Of a stretch of 64,000 nt of DNA, positions 45,686-54,251 are shown piece by piece (the stretch's first letter is position 1; every line of letters starts with the position of its first letter). Origin of the DNA: Massilia sp. METH4 (GTDB taxonomy: Bacteria > Pseudomonadota > Gammaproteobacteria > Burkholderiales > Burkholderiaceae_D); NCBI RefSeq assembly GCF_037094685.1, contig NZ_CP146614.1, forward strand, positions 868,001-932,000, read 5' to 3'. The notes beneath the pieces are model-generated. The model ran no database searches. It had not been told where the DNA came from and saw nothing but the letters and a program-made list of their open reading frames with translations. The translations under genes were made by a program, and so were the position numbers.

Positions 45686-46738
45686 TTACAGGGCCAGGTC
45701 GAAGCCGCCGAGGTCGGCGGCGCTTTCGCCGATCGCACCGATTTCGGCGCGCTGGCCGGCCGTGATGTCATCCAGGCTGCCCTCGACGACCAGCGAAGTG
45801 CACGCGAGGCGGTAATTCGCCGCCCGCACCGTGGCGAACGGAATGAACAGGCCCAGTGTGAAGAGGATGCCCAGCGTGTTGGTGATGTACAGCCAGGCGA
45901 TGCCCTTGAGCGTCATCGTCGAACGGAAGCGATGCTGGGCGAGATAGGTGTGGTTCCAGATCAGGTTTTGCAGCGCCGTCATGGCCACGAACATCACGAC
46001 CAGCATGTAGGGGTAGACAGCGAACGCCATCAGGATCGTCAGGTCTTTCCCGGCCCCGAGGGCGATTCCCGCGAACGACACGACGGTCATCGCGACGATG
46101 GCCAGCAGCATCATGCCGAATACACCCAGGTAGATCTTGTAGAAGCCGCGCACCGGCGCGTCGAAGCTGAACGGCACGTTGCCATAGCGGCTTTCGGTAT
46201 GCTGGAAGCGCTTGACGCGCTGGTGGACGAACGGGTACAGCAGGCCCAGCGTCAGCACACCGAGCAGCGGCAGCACCAGGTAGTGGAAATAGGCGCCCTT
46301 GGCGCTGCCGCGGAAGGAAAAGCGGATGCCGCGATAGCTGCTGTTGTACAGCGCGAACTGCAGGCTTTTCCACAGCATCCATGGCATCACGGCCATCCAC
46401 AGCACGAAGACGCCGGCGGCCACCGCCGGCGCGGTCTGCAAGCCGATGTTGTAGGCGCCCAGCATGACGGCGGCGATGATCCGTCCCTTGAGGATCGCGC
46501 CGGGCTTGGCATGGTATTCGAAACCGCCGCCCGCCAGCCGGGTATTGGCATAAAAATATTGATTGGTGCGGACCTTTGCCCAGGCCGAATAGATGCCGAG
46601 CGTGACGATCGTCAGCAGGACGTTGACGATCCAGATCCTGAAATACTCGCTGCCCGAGGCAGTGAACTCGAATTTCTCTTCGCGGCTTTCCGGCGCCGCC
46701 TCTTTCAATGCCGCACCGCCGCTGTATACGCTGCTCAT
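45686..46738 (-). CDS. DUF898 (YjgN-family) membrane protein
   Basis: 350 residues with about seven membrane helices. YjgN features are FEFTASGSEYFRIWIVNVLL, TLGIYSAWAKVRTNQYFYA and GIRFSFRGSAKGAYFHY. The function is unknown. The ATG at 46738 is preferred over 46750 because GGGGAG lies just upstream of it. It is in an operon with the M48 protease and divergent from ffh. Confidence 0.9.
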   Translation of the reverse strand: MSSVYSGGAALKEAAPESREEKFEFTASGSEYFRIWIVNVLLTIVTLGIYSAWAKVRTNQYFYANTRLAGGGFEYHAKPGAILKGRIIAAVMLGAYNIGLQTAPAVAAGVFVLWMAVMPWMLWKSLQFALYNSSYRGIRFSFRGSAKGAYFHYLVLPLLGVLTLGLLYPFVHQRVKRFQHTESRYGNVPFSFDAPVRGFYKIYLGVFGMMLLAIVAMTVVSFAGIALGAGKDLTILMAFAVYPYMLVVMFVAMTALQNLIWNHTYLAQHRFRSTMTLKGIAWLYITNTLGILFTLGLFIPFATVRAANYRLACTSLVVEGSLDDITAGQRAEIGAIGESAADLGGFDLAL

Positions 46739-46946
46739 GATGCTCCCCATGGTTAAAGTGAACGAGCACGATGCAGGTGGTCGCAATAGTTGTCAATGAG
46801 AAATAGCAAAGAGGCACATAAAGTGTGCACGGCTGTGACAATTGGAGAGCTTCGACCGCCGTCGCGGGGAAACCGCGCCTGCCGCACTAATGTAAAATGG
46901 CGCGGTTCCGGGCCCGTGCCCGCCCTCTCATATCTGATCACCCGAC

Positions 46947-48314
46947 ATGCTAGACAATCTGACTCAACGCCTCGCCAAGGTCGTCAAGACCATGCGCGGC
47001 GAGGCCCGGCTGACCGAAGCCAACACCGCCGAAATGCTGCGCGAAGTGCGCCTGGCCCTGCTGGAGGCCGACGTGGCCCTGCCGGCCGTGCGCGAATTCA
47101 TCGGCAAGGTCAAGGAAAAGGCGCTCGGCGAGGAAGTCGTCGGCTCGCTGTCGCCGGGCCAGGCGCTGGTGGGCGTGGTGCAGCGCGAACTGGGCGCCCT
47201 GATGGGCGCCGATCTCGGCCCCGAAGCCACCCAACTGAGCTTCGCCCAGCAGCCGCCGGCGATCATCCTGATGGCCGGCCTGCAGGGCGTGGGTAAAACC
47301 ACCACCGTCGGCAAGCTGGCCAAGTACCTGCGCGAGCAGAAGAAGAAAAAAGTGCTGACCGTGTCGGCCGACGTGTACCGCCCCGCCGCCATCGCGCAGC
47401 TGCAATCGGTGACCGGCCAGGCCGGCGCCGACTTCTTCCCGTCGACGGCGCAGGACAAGCCGGTGGACATCGCGCTGTCCGCACTGGACTGGGCGAAGAA
47501 GCATTATCACGACGTGCTGATCATCGACACCGCCGGCCGCCTCGGTATCGACGAAGAGATGATGAAGGAGATCGCCGCCGTGCACGGCGCGGTCAAGCCG
47601 ATCGAGACGCTGTTCGTCGTCGACGCGATGCTGGGCCAGGATGCGATCAACACCGCCAAGGCGTTCAACGACGCGCTGCCGCTGACCGGCATCGTGCTGA
47701 CCAAGCTCGATGGCGATTCGCGCGGCGGCGCGGCGCTGTCCGTGCGCCACATCACGGGCAAGCCGATCAAGTTCGCCGGCGTGTCCGAGAAGCTCGATGG
47801 CCTGGAAGCCTTCGATCCCTCGCGCATGGCCAACCGCATCCTCGGCATGGGCGACATCCTCGCGCTGGTGGAAGAGGCGCGCAAGGGCGTGGACGCGAAG
47901 GCCGCGGCCGACCTGGCGGCCAAGGTGAAGGCGGGCGGCAAGTTCGACATGAACGACTTCAAGGCCCAGCTGGGCCAGATGAAGAAGATGGGCGGCATGG
48001 CCGGCCTGGTCGACAAGCTGCCGGCCCAGTTCCAGCAGGCGGCCGGCAACGCCAACATGGACCAGGCGGAAAAGCAGGTGCGCCGCATGGTCGGCATCAT
48101 CGATTCGATGACGCCCGCCGAACGCGCCAAGCCGGAGCTGATCAAGGCGGCCCGCAAGCGCCGCATCGCGGCCGGCGCCGGCGTGCAGGTGCAGGAAGTC
48201 AACCGCATGCTGAATCAGTTCGAACAGATGCAGACGATGATGAAAAAGCTCCAGGGCGGCGGCCTGATGAAGATGATGCGCAGCATGAAGGGCATGATGC
48301 CCGGCTTGCGTTAA
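46947..48314 (+). CDS. ffh: Signal recognition particle GTPase Ffh
   Basis: 455 residues. The N-domain is followed by the G-domain with GLQGVGKTTTVGKLAKYL, DTAGRLGIDEEMM and TKLDGDSRGGAALS. The Met-rich M-domain at the C-terminus (QMQTMMKKLQGGGLMKMM) binds 4.5S RNA and signal peptides. With FtsY it targets membrane proteins cotranslationally. The length is normal. Confidence 0.98.
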   Translation: MLDNLTQRLAKVVKTMRGEARLTEANTAEMLREVRLALLEADVALPAVREFIGKVKEKALGEEVVGSLSPGQALVGVVQRELGALMGADLGPEATQLSFAQQPPAIILMAGLQGVGKTTTVGKLAKYLREQKKKKVLTVSADVYRPAAIAQLQSVTGQAGADFFPSTAQDKPVDIALSALDWAKKHYHDVLIIDTAGRLGIDEEMMKEIAAVHGAVKPIETLFVVDAMLGQDAINTAKAFNDALPLTGIVLTKLDGDSRGGAALSVRHITGKPIKFAGVSEKLDGLEAFDPSRMANRILGMGDILALVEEARKGVDAKAAADLAAKVKAGGKFDMNDFKAQLGQMKKMGGMAGLVDKLPAQFQQAAGNANMDQAEKQVRRMVGIIDSMTPAERAKPELIKAARKRRIAAGAGVQVQEVNRMLNQFEQMQTMMKKLQGGGLMKMMRSMKGMMPGLR

Positions 48315-48355
48315 AGCCAGTGTTTACGGGGCTTTCTGCCCTGTGCATCCCCCGG

Positions 48356-48389
48356 AACCGCCCTGTGCGCAAGCCCAGCGGCGGTTTTT
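48356..48389 (+). terminator. Probable terminator after ffh
   Basis: AACCGCC and GGCGGTT flank a 17-nt loop and are followed by TTT, 42 bp after the ffh stop. Confidence 0.5.
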
Positions 48390-48527
48390 GTCATTATTAA
48401 CCTTTCTTTACGTGCCGTTTCCCACAAAAAAGGCGAAAAACGCTTGCATCCTTGTAAAAAGCCCACCAATATTAGCCGTGCGATTGTATTGCGCAATTTT
48501 CCATGTGTTTGTTAAGGAGGCTCGAAT

Positions 48528-48911
48528 ATGGCAACAGCCAAGAAATCCACGGCAGCACCTGCCAAGAAAGCCGCGACCAAAGCGGCTCCGGCAAAGAAGG
48601 CCGCCGCTCCAGCGAAAGCTGCAGCCAAGCCGGCAGCGAAAAAGGCAGCACCCGCAGCACGCAAGCCCAATGCAGCATTCATGAAAGAGATGACTCCGTC
48701 GGCCCAACTGTCCCCGGTAGTAGGTGCCTCCCCGCTGCCGCGCACGGAAGTCACGAAGAAAGTCTGGGATTACATCAAGAAGCACAACCTGCAGGACGCC
48801 GCGAACCGCCGCATGATCAACGCGGACGACAAGCTGAAAGCCGTTTTCGGCGGCAAGGCCCAGGTTTCCATGTTCGAAATGACGAAGCTGATTTCCGATC
48901 ACCTGAGCTGA
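48528..48911 (+). CDS. SWIB/MDM2-domain protein with histone-like tail
   Basis: 127 residues. The first 45 are a Lys/Ala/Pro-rich H1-like tail (KKAATKAAPAKKAAAPAKAA). The rest is a SWIB domain (LPRTEVTKKVWDYIKKHNLQ, INADDKLKAVFGGKAQVSMF). Such fusions are known in Chlamydiae and many Betaproteobacteria and probably bind DNA or chromatin-like complexes. A strong AAGGAGG ribosome site precedes the ATG. It is followed by a clear terminator. Confidence 0.93.
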   Translation: MATAKKSTAAPAKKAATKAAPAKKAAAPAKAAAKPAAKKAAPAARKPNAAFMKEMTPSAQLSPVVGASPLPRTEVTKKVWDYIKKHNLQDAANRRMINADDKLKAVFGGKAQVSMFEMTKLISDHLS

Positions 48912-48945
48912 CCATGCACCGGCCCGCCCGGTACCGAACAGAGCC

Positions 48946-48978
48946 CCCGGCGCTTGCAGCGACCGGGGATTTTTTTTG
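48946..48978 (+). terminator. Intrinsic terminator after the SWIB gene
   Basis: CCCCGG with inner CGCT-TGC-AGCG and closing CCGGGG, followed by A and eight Ts. Confidence 0.88.
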
Positions 48979-49015
48979 CGCCTTGCACTGCACGCACGGC
49001 GGCCGAACACCGGTG

Positions 49016-50029
49016 TCAGATACCGTGTTCACCCGCAAGCCTTTTGCCCATGTGATTCGGGTCAAATGGCTTTCGTGAGCGGACGACGCCGTACATCTGG
49101 TGCACGAGCTTGCGCATGACGGCAGCGATGACAGCCATCTTAGCCATGCCTGTTGACTGCAGCCGGTTTGCAAATTCCCTTAACAGCGGGTTCTTTCTGA
49201 TCGCTGTAAGTGCTGGCATGTATAGGGCTGCCCGCAGGTCGCGACAGCCCATTCTGGTAATGGTAGTCCTACCCCTCACCGAGCTGCCTGATTGCCTCTG
49301 GCGTGGCGTCACCCCAATGTAGGCCGCCAGTTCCTTGGCGCTGCCGAAGCGCCGCAGGTTCCCCACACGACCAAGTACCTTGGCCGCGGTCCCGCGGCCA
49401 AGGCCTGGGATCGACTCAATCAGCTCAGCATCGTGCCGGAGATCCGGATGCCGATCGATGTGATCATCGATATCGTTCTCCAGCTGCTTGATTTGTTTGT
49501 CCAGCCAATCCAAGTGCGTCTTGGCGTGAGCTGCCACCTCGGTCTGGTTTGCAAACTCAAGTGCTTCGATACGATTGGCCTGTTGCTGTCGAATGTCTTT
49601 CAACGATGCCAGATGCTCGTTCCAAGCCCTCAATTGCCGCTGCTCGTGCGAAGGGGCCTGCCAAAGCGCTGGGCTCATCGCTGCGCAGTATCGCGCAATG
49701 AGAGCTGCATCAGCTTTGTCGTTTTTGTTTCGGATGATTAGACTCTGGCCAAATCCTTTGATGCTGGCAGGATTGACGACGCTCACCTTCATGCCCATGT
49801 CGCTCAATGCCAGGGCAACAGGCTCGCTGTACACGCCTGTCGATTCCATGCAAATATGGACCGCATCGAGCGTAACATCCTGATTCTTCAACCACTTTAT
49901 CAGCTCTGCGTAACCGTCCCTGTTGTTCGGAAGCACTTTGCTCTTGAGCTTCCCATTCTTCAGCAACGCTATATCCAGTTTGCTTTTGCTGACATCAATT
50001 CCTACTACTGGCGTGCCTACGAAATTCAT
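49016..50029 (-). CDS. IS110-family transposase (IS110 group)
   Basis: 337 residues. The N-terminal RuvC-like DEDD domain reads VVGIDVSKSKLDIALLKNG, HICMESTGVYSEPVALAL and NKNDKADAALIARYC. The C-terminal transposase_20 domain reads LIESIPGLGRGTAAKVLGRV and ELAAYIGVTPRQRQSGSSVR. The start MNFVGTPVVG at 50029 follows GAGGGTGG. The gene is intact. Its final TGA spans the element boundary: T comes from the CT-core copy and GA from target DNA. It is unrelated in detail to the transposase at 9148. Confidence 0.96.
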   Translation of the reverse strand: MNFVGTPVVGIDVSKSKLDIALLKNGKLKSKVLPNNRDGYAELIKWLKNQDVTLDAVHICMESTGVYSEPVALALSDMGMKVSVVNPASIKGFGQSLIIRNKNDKADAALIARYCAAMSPALWQAPSHEQRQLRAWNEHLASLKDIRQQQANRIEALEFANQTEVAAHAKTHLDWLDKQIKQLENDIDDHIDRHPDLRHDAELIESIPGLGRGTAAKVLGRVGNLRRFGSAKELAAYIGVTPRQRQSGSSVRGRTTITRMGCRDLRAALYMPALTAIRKNPLLREFANRLQSTGMAKMAVIAAVMRKLVHQMYGVVRSRKPFDPNHMGKRLAGEHGI

Positions 50030-50213
50030 TTGTTGACCACCCTCGTATGCAGGCTCGAAGCCTAAGATACCGTCCGGACTTAACAATGAAAAACAGGCAG
50101 AGGCGCCAATCTGACCCACAGGCTCTTGGCCTTAGACACCATCGACATCACTCTGCCTGGCCGTTTCCTTCAGCGGTAATTTTGCCAAAGATCCGACGGG
50201 ATCATCATACGAG
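49018..50213 (-). mobile_element. IS110-group insertion sequence in a GGTGTC repeat
   Basis: About 1.19 kb. Read on the minus strand, the left junction is ATGGTGT-CT-CGTATG and the right junction is CGGTAT-CT-GACACC. Each carries a CT dinucleotide (minus strand, 50213-50212 and 49019-49018). Excising the element with one CT gives ATGGTGT-CT-GACACC, which rebuilds an uninterrupted palindrome like those at 39463-39505 and 50240-50252. There are no terminal inverted repeats, as expected for the IS110 group. Confidence 0.9.
50042..50160 (-). ncRNA. Bridge RNA (seekRNA) of the IS110-group element, guides readable
   Basis: Non-coding left end, upstream of the transposase. The target loop is closed by a 9-bp stem (CTCTGCCTG at 50151-50159 with 50094-50102). 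It holds ATGGTGTCT (minus, 50142-50134), identical to the left target plus core, the hairpin AGGC-N5-GCCT (50120-50132), and GTGGGTCAG (50119-50111), whose GTCAG pairs with the right target CTGAC. The donor loop holds ACGGTATCT (50073-50065), identical to the element's right end plus core, the hairpin AGGC-N5-GCCT (50051-50063), and CATACGAG (50049-50042), the complement of the left end CTCGTATG. This is the architecture known for bridge RNAs; expression is inferred. Confidence 0.85.
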
Positions 50214-50260
50214 ACACCATTTCGAGCAAAGCTCGAAATGGTGTCTGACACCGGTTTTCC
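50214..50260. repeat. GGTGTC-type palindromic repeat interrupted by the IS110-group element
   Basis: CACCATTTCGAGC, a short loop, GCTCGAAATGGTGTCTGACACC and the tail GGTTTTCC. The missing left arm, GGTGTCAGA, is at 49012-49020 on the other side of the insertion. Confidence 0.9.
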
Positions 50261-50280
50261 TGAGCCAACACCAGAGACGC

Positions 50281-50919
50281 CTACTTCCAGTTATTCCACG
50301 CCTTCAGCACCGCGTTCGGATACTCCGCCCTCCCCCGGCTGCCGTTGTAGCGCCCCAGCGCGAGGAACAGGTCGCCCTTTTCCATGTCCAGGTACATGCG
50401 CAGGATCGCGCAGCCGTAGCGCAGGTTGGTCTGCATGTTGAACAGCTTGCGGCGGTCTCTGTCGCCGATCACGTTGGTCCAGAACGGCATCACCTGCATG
50501 TAGCCGCGCGCGCCGACGATGGACACGGCGTACTTGCGATACGCCGATTCCACCTGGATCAGCCCCAGCACGAGCGAGGGCTCGAGGCCCGCGCGGCGCG
50601 CCTCGTACCAGACGGTTTCCAGGAATTCGCGCCGATGCAGTTCGTCCGGCAGCTTGCGTTGCAGCCGGCCGGACATGTCGGCCACCCACGCGTCATAGCG
50701 CTGCTGGTCGGCCGGATTGGTGAAGACGGGCTTCGGCGGGCGCGCGTCCAGGATGGCATTGGACAGGGCGACGCGCACCGCATCGGCCAGCGCCTCTTCC
50801 TTCTGGTTGCCCGCGAAGCCGAACGGGGCGCACAGCACGCCGGTGGCGAAAGCCACCGTGTGCCACCAGCGCAACGGGCGCGCCCACCACCGGCGCCGCT
50901 CGCGACCTCCCCCGCCCAT
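50281..50919 (-). CDS. Lytic transglycosylase (SLT domain)
   Basis: 212 residues. An N-terminal membrane or signal segment (RWWHTVAFATGVLCAPFGFA) is followed by an SLT-type domain with the catalytic Glu in LGLIQVESAYRKYAV, then GARGYMQVMPFWTNVIG and ALGRYNGSRGRAEYP. It cleaves peptidoglycan glycan strands in the periplasm. It starts 2 bp after proS and is probably cotranscribed. Confidence 0.93.
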   Translation of the reverse strand: MGGGGRERRRWWARPLRWWHTVAFATGVLCAPFGFAGNQKEEALADAVRVALSNAILDARPPKPVFTNPADQQRYDAWVADMSGRLQRKLPDELHRREFLETVWYEARRAGLEPSLVLGLIQVESAYRKYAVSIVGARGYMQVMPFWTNVIGDRDRRKLFNMQTNLRYGCAILRMYLDMEKGDLFLALGRYNGSRGRAEYPNAVLKAWNNWK

Positions 50920-50921
50920 GA

Positions 50922-52658
50922 TTACTGCTGCACTTTGGCCTTGATGAAGGCCACGATATCGGCCAGCGGCACGCCCGTCGCCTCGGCGTCGCGGCGGCCC
51001 TGGTATTCCAGGTTGCCATCCTTCAGGCCGCGCTCACCGATGACGACGCGATGCGGCACGCCGATCAGTTCCCAGTCGGCGAACATGGCGCCCGGGCGCA
51101 GGCCGCGGTCGTCCACGATCACGTCGATGCCGGCCGCCAGCGCCGCGGCATACAGCTTCTCTGTCTCTTCCTTGACCAGTTCGCTGCGGTCCAGGCCCAT
51201 CGGGCACAGCACCAGCTCGAACGGCGCGATGGCGGTCGGCCAGACGATGCCCTTGTCGTCGAAGTTCTGCTCGATCGCCGCGCCCAGGATGCGGGTGACG
51301 CCGATGCCGTAGCAACCCATCTGCAGCGGTGCCGGCTTGCCGTTTTCATCGAGGTAAGTGGCGTTCATCGCCTGCGAATACGCGGTTCCCAGCTGGAACA
51401 CGTGGCCCACTTCGATGCCGCGCTCGATCGCCAGCACGCCCTTGCCGTCCGGCGAAGGGTCGCCCTCGACCACGTTGCGCAGGTCGGCCGTGATGTGCGG
51501 CTCGGCCACGTCGCGGCCCCAGTTGGCGCCCGTGAAGTGGTAGTCCTCCTCGTTCGCGCCCGTCACGAAGTCGGCCATGTTGGCCACCGTGCGGTCGGCC
51601 ACGATCGTGACCGGCAGCTTCGTGCCGATCGGGCCGAGGTAACCCGGCTTGCAGCCGTACACTTCCTCGATCTCCTCGGCGGTCGAGAAGCGGTAGGCGC
51701 CCTGCAGGCCCGGCACCTTCGACGCCTTGATCTCGTTGAGCTCATGGTCGCCCCGCAGCAGCAGCATGAAGTACTGCTTCTCGATCTTGCCTTCGTTGTC
51801 GGTTTCCACGGTCAGCGCGAGCGTCTTGAGCGTCTTCGACAGGTCGATGCCCAGCTGGCGCGCCACTTCCTCGCACTTGGCGGCCTTCGGGGTATGCGCC
51901 TTCACCAGCTCTTCGGAAGGTGCCGGGCGGGTGCCGGTGGCGAGCGCCTCGGCCGCCTCCATATTGGCCGCATAGTCGGACGTGGGGCAGTACACCAGCG
52001 CATCCTCGCCGGTGCTGGCGATCACGTGGAATTCGTGCGAGCCGGTGCCGCCGATCGCGCCGTTGTCGGCCGCCACCGCGCGGAACTTCAGGCCGAAGCG
52101 GGTGAAGATCTTCACGTAGGCGTCGAACATCACCTGATAGGACTTTTGCATGCCTTCCAGGTCGCGATCGAACGAGTACGCATCCTTCATCGTGAATTCA
52201 CGGCCACGCATCAGGCCGAAGCGGGGGCGGCGCTCGTCGCGGAATTTGGTCTGGATGTGGTAAAAATTCAACGGCAGCTGGCGATACGACTTGATCTCGC
52301 TGCGCACCACGTCGGTGATCACTTCCTCGGAGGTCGGCTGAATCGCGAACTCCCGGCCATGCCGGTCCTTTACGCGCATCAGTTCCGGCCCCATCTTGTC
52401 CCAGCGGCCCGTTTCTTGCCACAGCTCGGCCGGCTGTACCAGCGGCATCAGGAGCTCGATGGCGCCGGCGCGGTTCATCTCCTCGCGCACGATCGCCTCG
52501 ACCTTGCGGATCACCTTCAGGCCCATCGGCATATACGTGTAGATGCCGGAGCCCAGCCGCTTGATCATGCCTGCCCGCATCATCAGCTTGTGGCTGACGA
52601 TTTCGGCGTCAGAAGGCGCTTCTTTGAGTGTGGAAATAAAAAACCGTGACGCACGCAT
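50922..52658 (-). CDS. proS: Prolyl-tRNA synthetase
   Basis: A 578-residue bacterial-type class II synthetase with the YbaK-like editing insertion in the middle (about residues 230-390). Motif 2 lies around [20 protein letters not shown], and motif 3 in [14 protein letters not shown]. The C-terminal anticodon-binding domain ends [20 protein letters not shown]. It charges tRNA-Pro. It is divergent from rppH across a 229-bp intergenic region. Confidence 0.98.
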   Translation of the reverse strand: MRASRFFISTLKEAPSDAEIVSHKLMMRAGMIKRLGSGIYTYMPMGLKVIRKVEAIVREEMNRAGAIELLMPLVQPAELWQETGRWDKMGPELMRVKDRHGREFAIQPTSEEVITDVVRSEIKSYRQLPLNFYHIQTKFRDERRPRFGLMRGREFTMKDAYSFDRDLEGMQKSYQVMFDAYVKIFTRFGLKFRAVAADNGAIGGTGSHEFHVIASTGEDALVYCPTSDYAANMEAAEALATGTRPAPSEELVKAHTPKAAKCEEVARQLGIDLSKTLKTLALTVETDNEGKIEKQYFMLLLRGDHELNEIKASKVPGLQGAYRFSTAEEIEEVYGCKPGYLGPIGTKLPVTIVADRTVANMADFVTGANEEDYHFTGANWGRDVAEPHITADLRNVVEGDPSPDGKGVLAIERGIEVGHVFQLGTAYSQAMNATYLDENGKPAPLQMGCYGIGVTRILGAAIEQNFDDKGIVWPTAIAPFELVLCPMGLDRSELVKEETEKLYAAALAAGIDVIVDDRGLRPGAMFADWELIGVPHRVVIGERGLKDGNLEYQGRRDAEATGVPLADIVAFIKAKVQQ

Positions 52659-52887
52659 ATCTGTGAATTCTTTTCAAAAAGAGAGGGTTATAATCAACCT
52701 AATTTTAAAGGATTAGCTGGCTGATGCATCCATCATTTATACAATACGCCCAACTGCGCGTTCTACTGCGGCGCTCAACTGCGGGCTTGCCGGACGCTTC
52801 CCTACCAGGGGGGCGATGCCGGCAGGCGGACTTGTAGGCAAAAATGTAAGAAGGATCGCACAGCAGGCAGAAAGTTTGAGGTGCACT

Positions 52888-53517
52888 ATGCTCGATCGGG
52901 AAGGGTTCCGCCCCAACGTCGGCATCATCCTGCTCAACTCGCATAACGAGGTGTGGTGGGGCAAGCGGGTGCGCGAGCACTCATGGCAATTTCCGCAAGG
53001 AGGAATCAAATACGGCGAGACGCCGGAGCAGGCGATGTACCGCGAGCTGCAGGAGGAAATCGGCTTGCGGCCCGAGCACGTGAAGATCGTGGGCCGCACG
53101 CGCGACTGGCTGCGCTACGAGGTGCCGGACCATTTCATCAAGCGCGAGATCCGCGGCCATTACCGTGGCCAGAAGCAGATCTGGTTCCTGCTGCGCATGT
53201 GCGCGCGCGACAATGAAGTGAACCTGCGCCTGACGGACCACCCGGAGTTCGATGCCTGGCGCTGGCACGAATACTGGGTGCCGCTGGACGTGGTCATTGA
53301 ATTCAAGCGCGAGGTGTACCAGCGCGCGCTCCAGGAACTGTCGCGCTTTCTCACCTGGCCGTCGCACGGCGAGCGCCGTCATTCGTCGCGCTACCTGCGC
53401 CAGCCGCACGGCCGCGGCCAGCAGGGGCAGCGCGCGCAGCAACAGGCGATCGCGGCACCGCCGCAGGAACTTGTCGGCTGCGACGGTGCGGCCCTGGCCA
53501 CCTCCGGCAAGCGCTGA
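52888..53517 (+). CDS. rppH: RNA pyrophosphohydrolase
   Basis: 209 residues. The Nudix box begins [18 protein letters not shown] and continues EEIGL. The segment [17 protein letters not shown] is the RppH N-terminus, with [14 protein letters not shown] preceding the box. The enzyme removes pyrophosphate from 5'-triphosphate mRNA and starts decay. The C-terminal 45 residues (basic, Gln-rich) extend beyond the core, as in other Betaproteobacteria. The start at 52888 is chosen by family alignment. Confidence 0.95.
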   Translation: MLDREGFRPNVGIILLNSHNEVWWGKRVREHSWQFPQGGIKYGETPEQAMYRELQEEIGLRPEHVKIVGRTRDWLRYEVPDHFIKREIRGHYRGQKQIWFLLRMCARDNEVNLRLTDHPEFDAWRWHEYWVPLDVVIEFKREVYQRALQELSRFLTWPSHGERRHSSRYLRQPHGRGQQGQRAQQQAIAAPPQELVGCDGAALATSGKR

Positions 53518-53529
53518 CGTCGGCACATT

Positions 53530-53588
53530 GGTGTCGGACACCTTTTCCGGGCGATTTTCCGGAAAAGGTGTCCGACACCGGTTTTCCC
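53530..53588. repeat. GGTGTC-type palindromic repeat
   Basis: GGTGTCGGACACCTTTTCC, spacer GGGCGATTT, TCCGGAAAAGGTGTCCGACACC, with the tail GGTTTTCC, right after rppH. Confidence 0.9.
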
Positions 53589-53695
53589 ACGCCCCGCCCC
53601 GGCGTGTACCCCTTCCAGGTCTTCCTCACAGCCTGCACCACCGGACAATTCTTTGTACAATGTCCGCCCACCCCCGCACGCCCATTGCCAGCCCC

Positions 53696-54118
53696 ATGTT
53701 CACCCCCTCCTCCCACGACGTCCGCCGCTTCTTCTGCGAAGTGTTCCGCAAGGACCGCGCCCATGAAATCCTGACCCCCATCGAGGCGATGGCGCTGGAC
53801 TGGGTGCGCCAGCACCCCGAGTACGACGAAGCATTGACCGACGTGGAAGCGGCGCTGGCGCGCGACTACTCGGTGGAAGGCGGGCAACCCAATCCCTTCC
53901 TGCACCTGGCGATGCACCTGTCGATCTCCGAGCAGGTGTCGATCGACTCGCCACGGGGCATCCGCGCCGCCTATGAAGCCCTGTCGAACAAGCTCGGCCA
54001 GCACGACGCGCAGCACGAAATCATGGAATGCCTGGGGGAGATGATCTGGAAGTCGCAGCGCAGCGGGCTGCCGCCGGACGGGGAGGCGTATATCGAGGCC
54101 GTCAGGCGGCGCACCTGA
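53696..54118 (+). CDS. DUF1841-family protein
   Basis: 140 residues, soluble and largely helical. DUF1841 features are MFTPSSHDVRRFFCEVFRK, NPFLHLAMHLSISEQVSID and QHDAQHEIMECLGEMIWKSQ, with several conserved His residues. The function is unknown. The start MFTPSS at 53696 matches the family; an in-frame ATG at 53660 would add 12 residues. It is flanked by palindromic repeats on both sides. Confidence 0.9.
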   Translation: MFTPSSHDVRRFFCEVFRKDRAHEILTPIEAMALDWVRQHPEYDEALTDVEAALARDYSVEGGQPNPFLHLAMHLSISEQVSIDSPRGIRAAYEALSNKLGQHDAQHEIMECLGEMIWKSQRSGLPPDGEAYIEAVRRRT

Positions 54119-54122
54119 AGTT

Positions 54123-54232
54123 GGTGCCCGACACCTTTTCCCGATGGGAAAAGGTGTCGGGGAGGGGTAATGGCATGCATGCCATTACCGCTTGACAGGC
54201 GCGGAGCATGCTCCGCGAAACCCCTGTCAAGC
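54123..54232. repeat. GGTG-type palindrome followed by a GCGGAGCATGCTCCGC palindrome
   Basis: 54123-54161 is GGTGCCCGACACCTTTTCCC, loop GAT, GGGAAAAGGTGTCGGG. 54190-54232 has outer arms GCTTGACAGG and CCTGTCAAGC around GCGGAGCATGCTCCGC. The second type also occurs at 20301-20328. A GGTAATGGCATGCATGCCATTACC palindrome lies between them. Confidence 0.82.
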
Positions 54233-54251
54233 CACCGGTTTTCGGTCGCGA

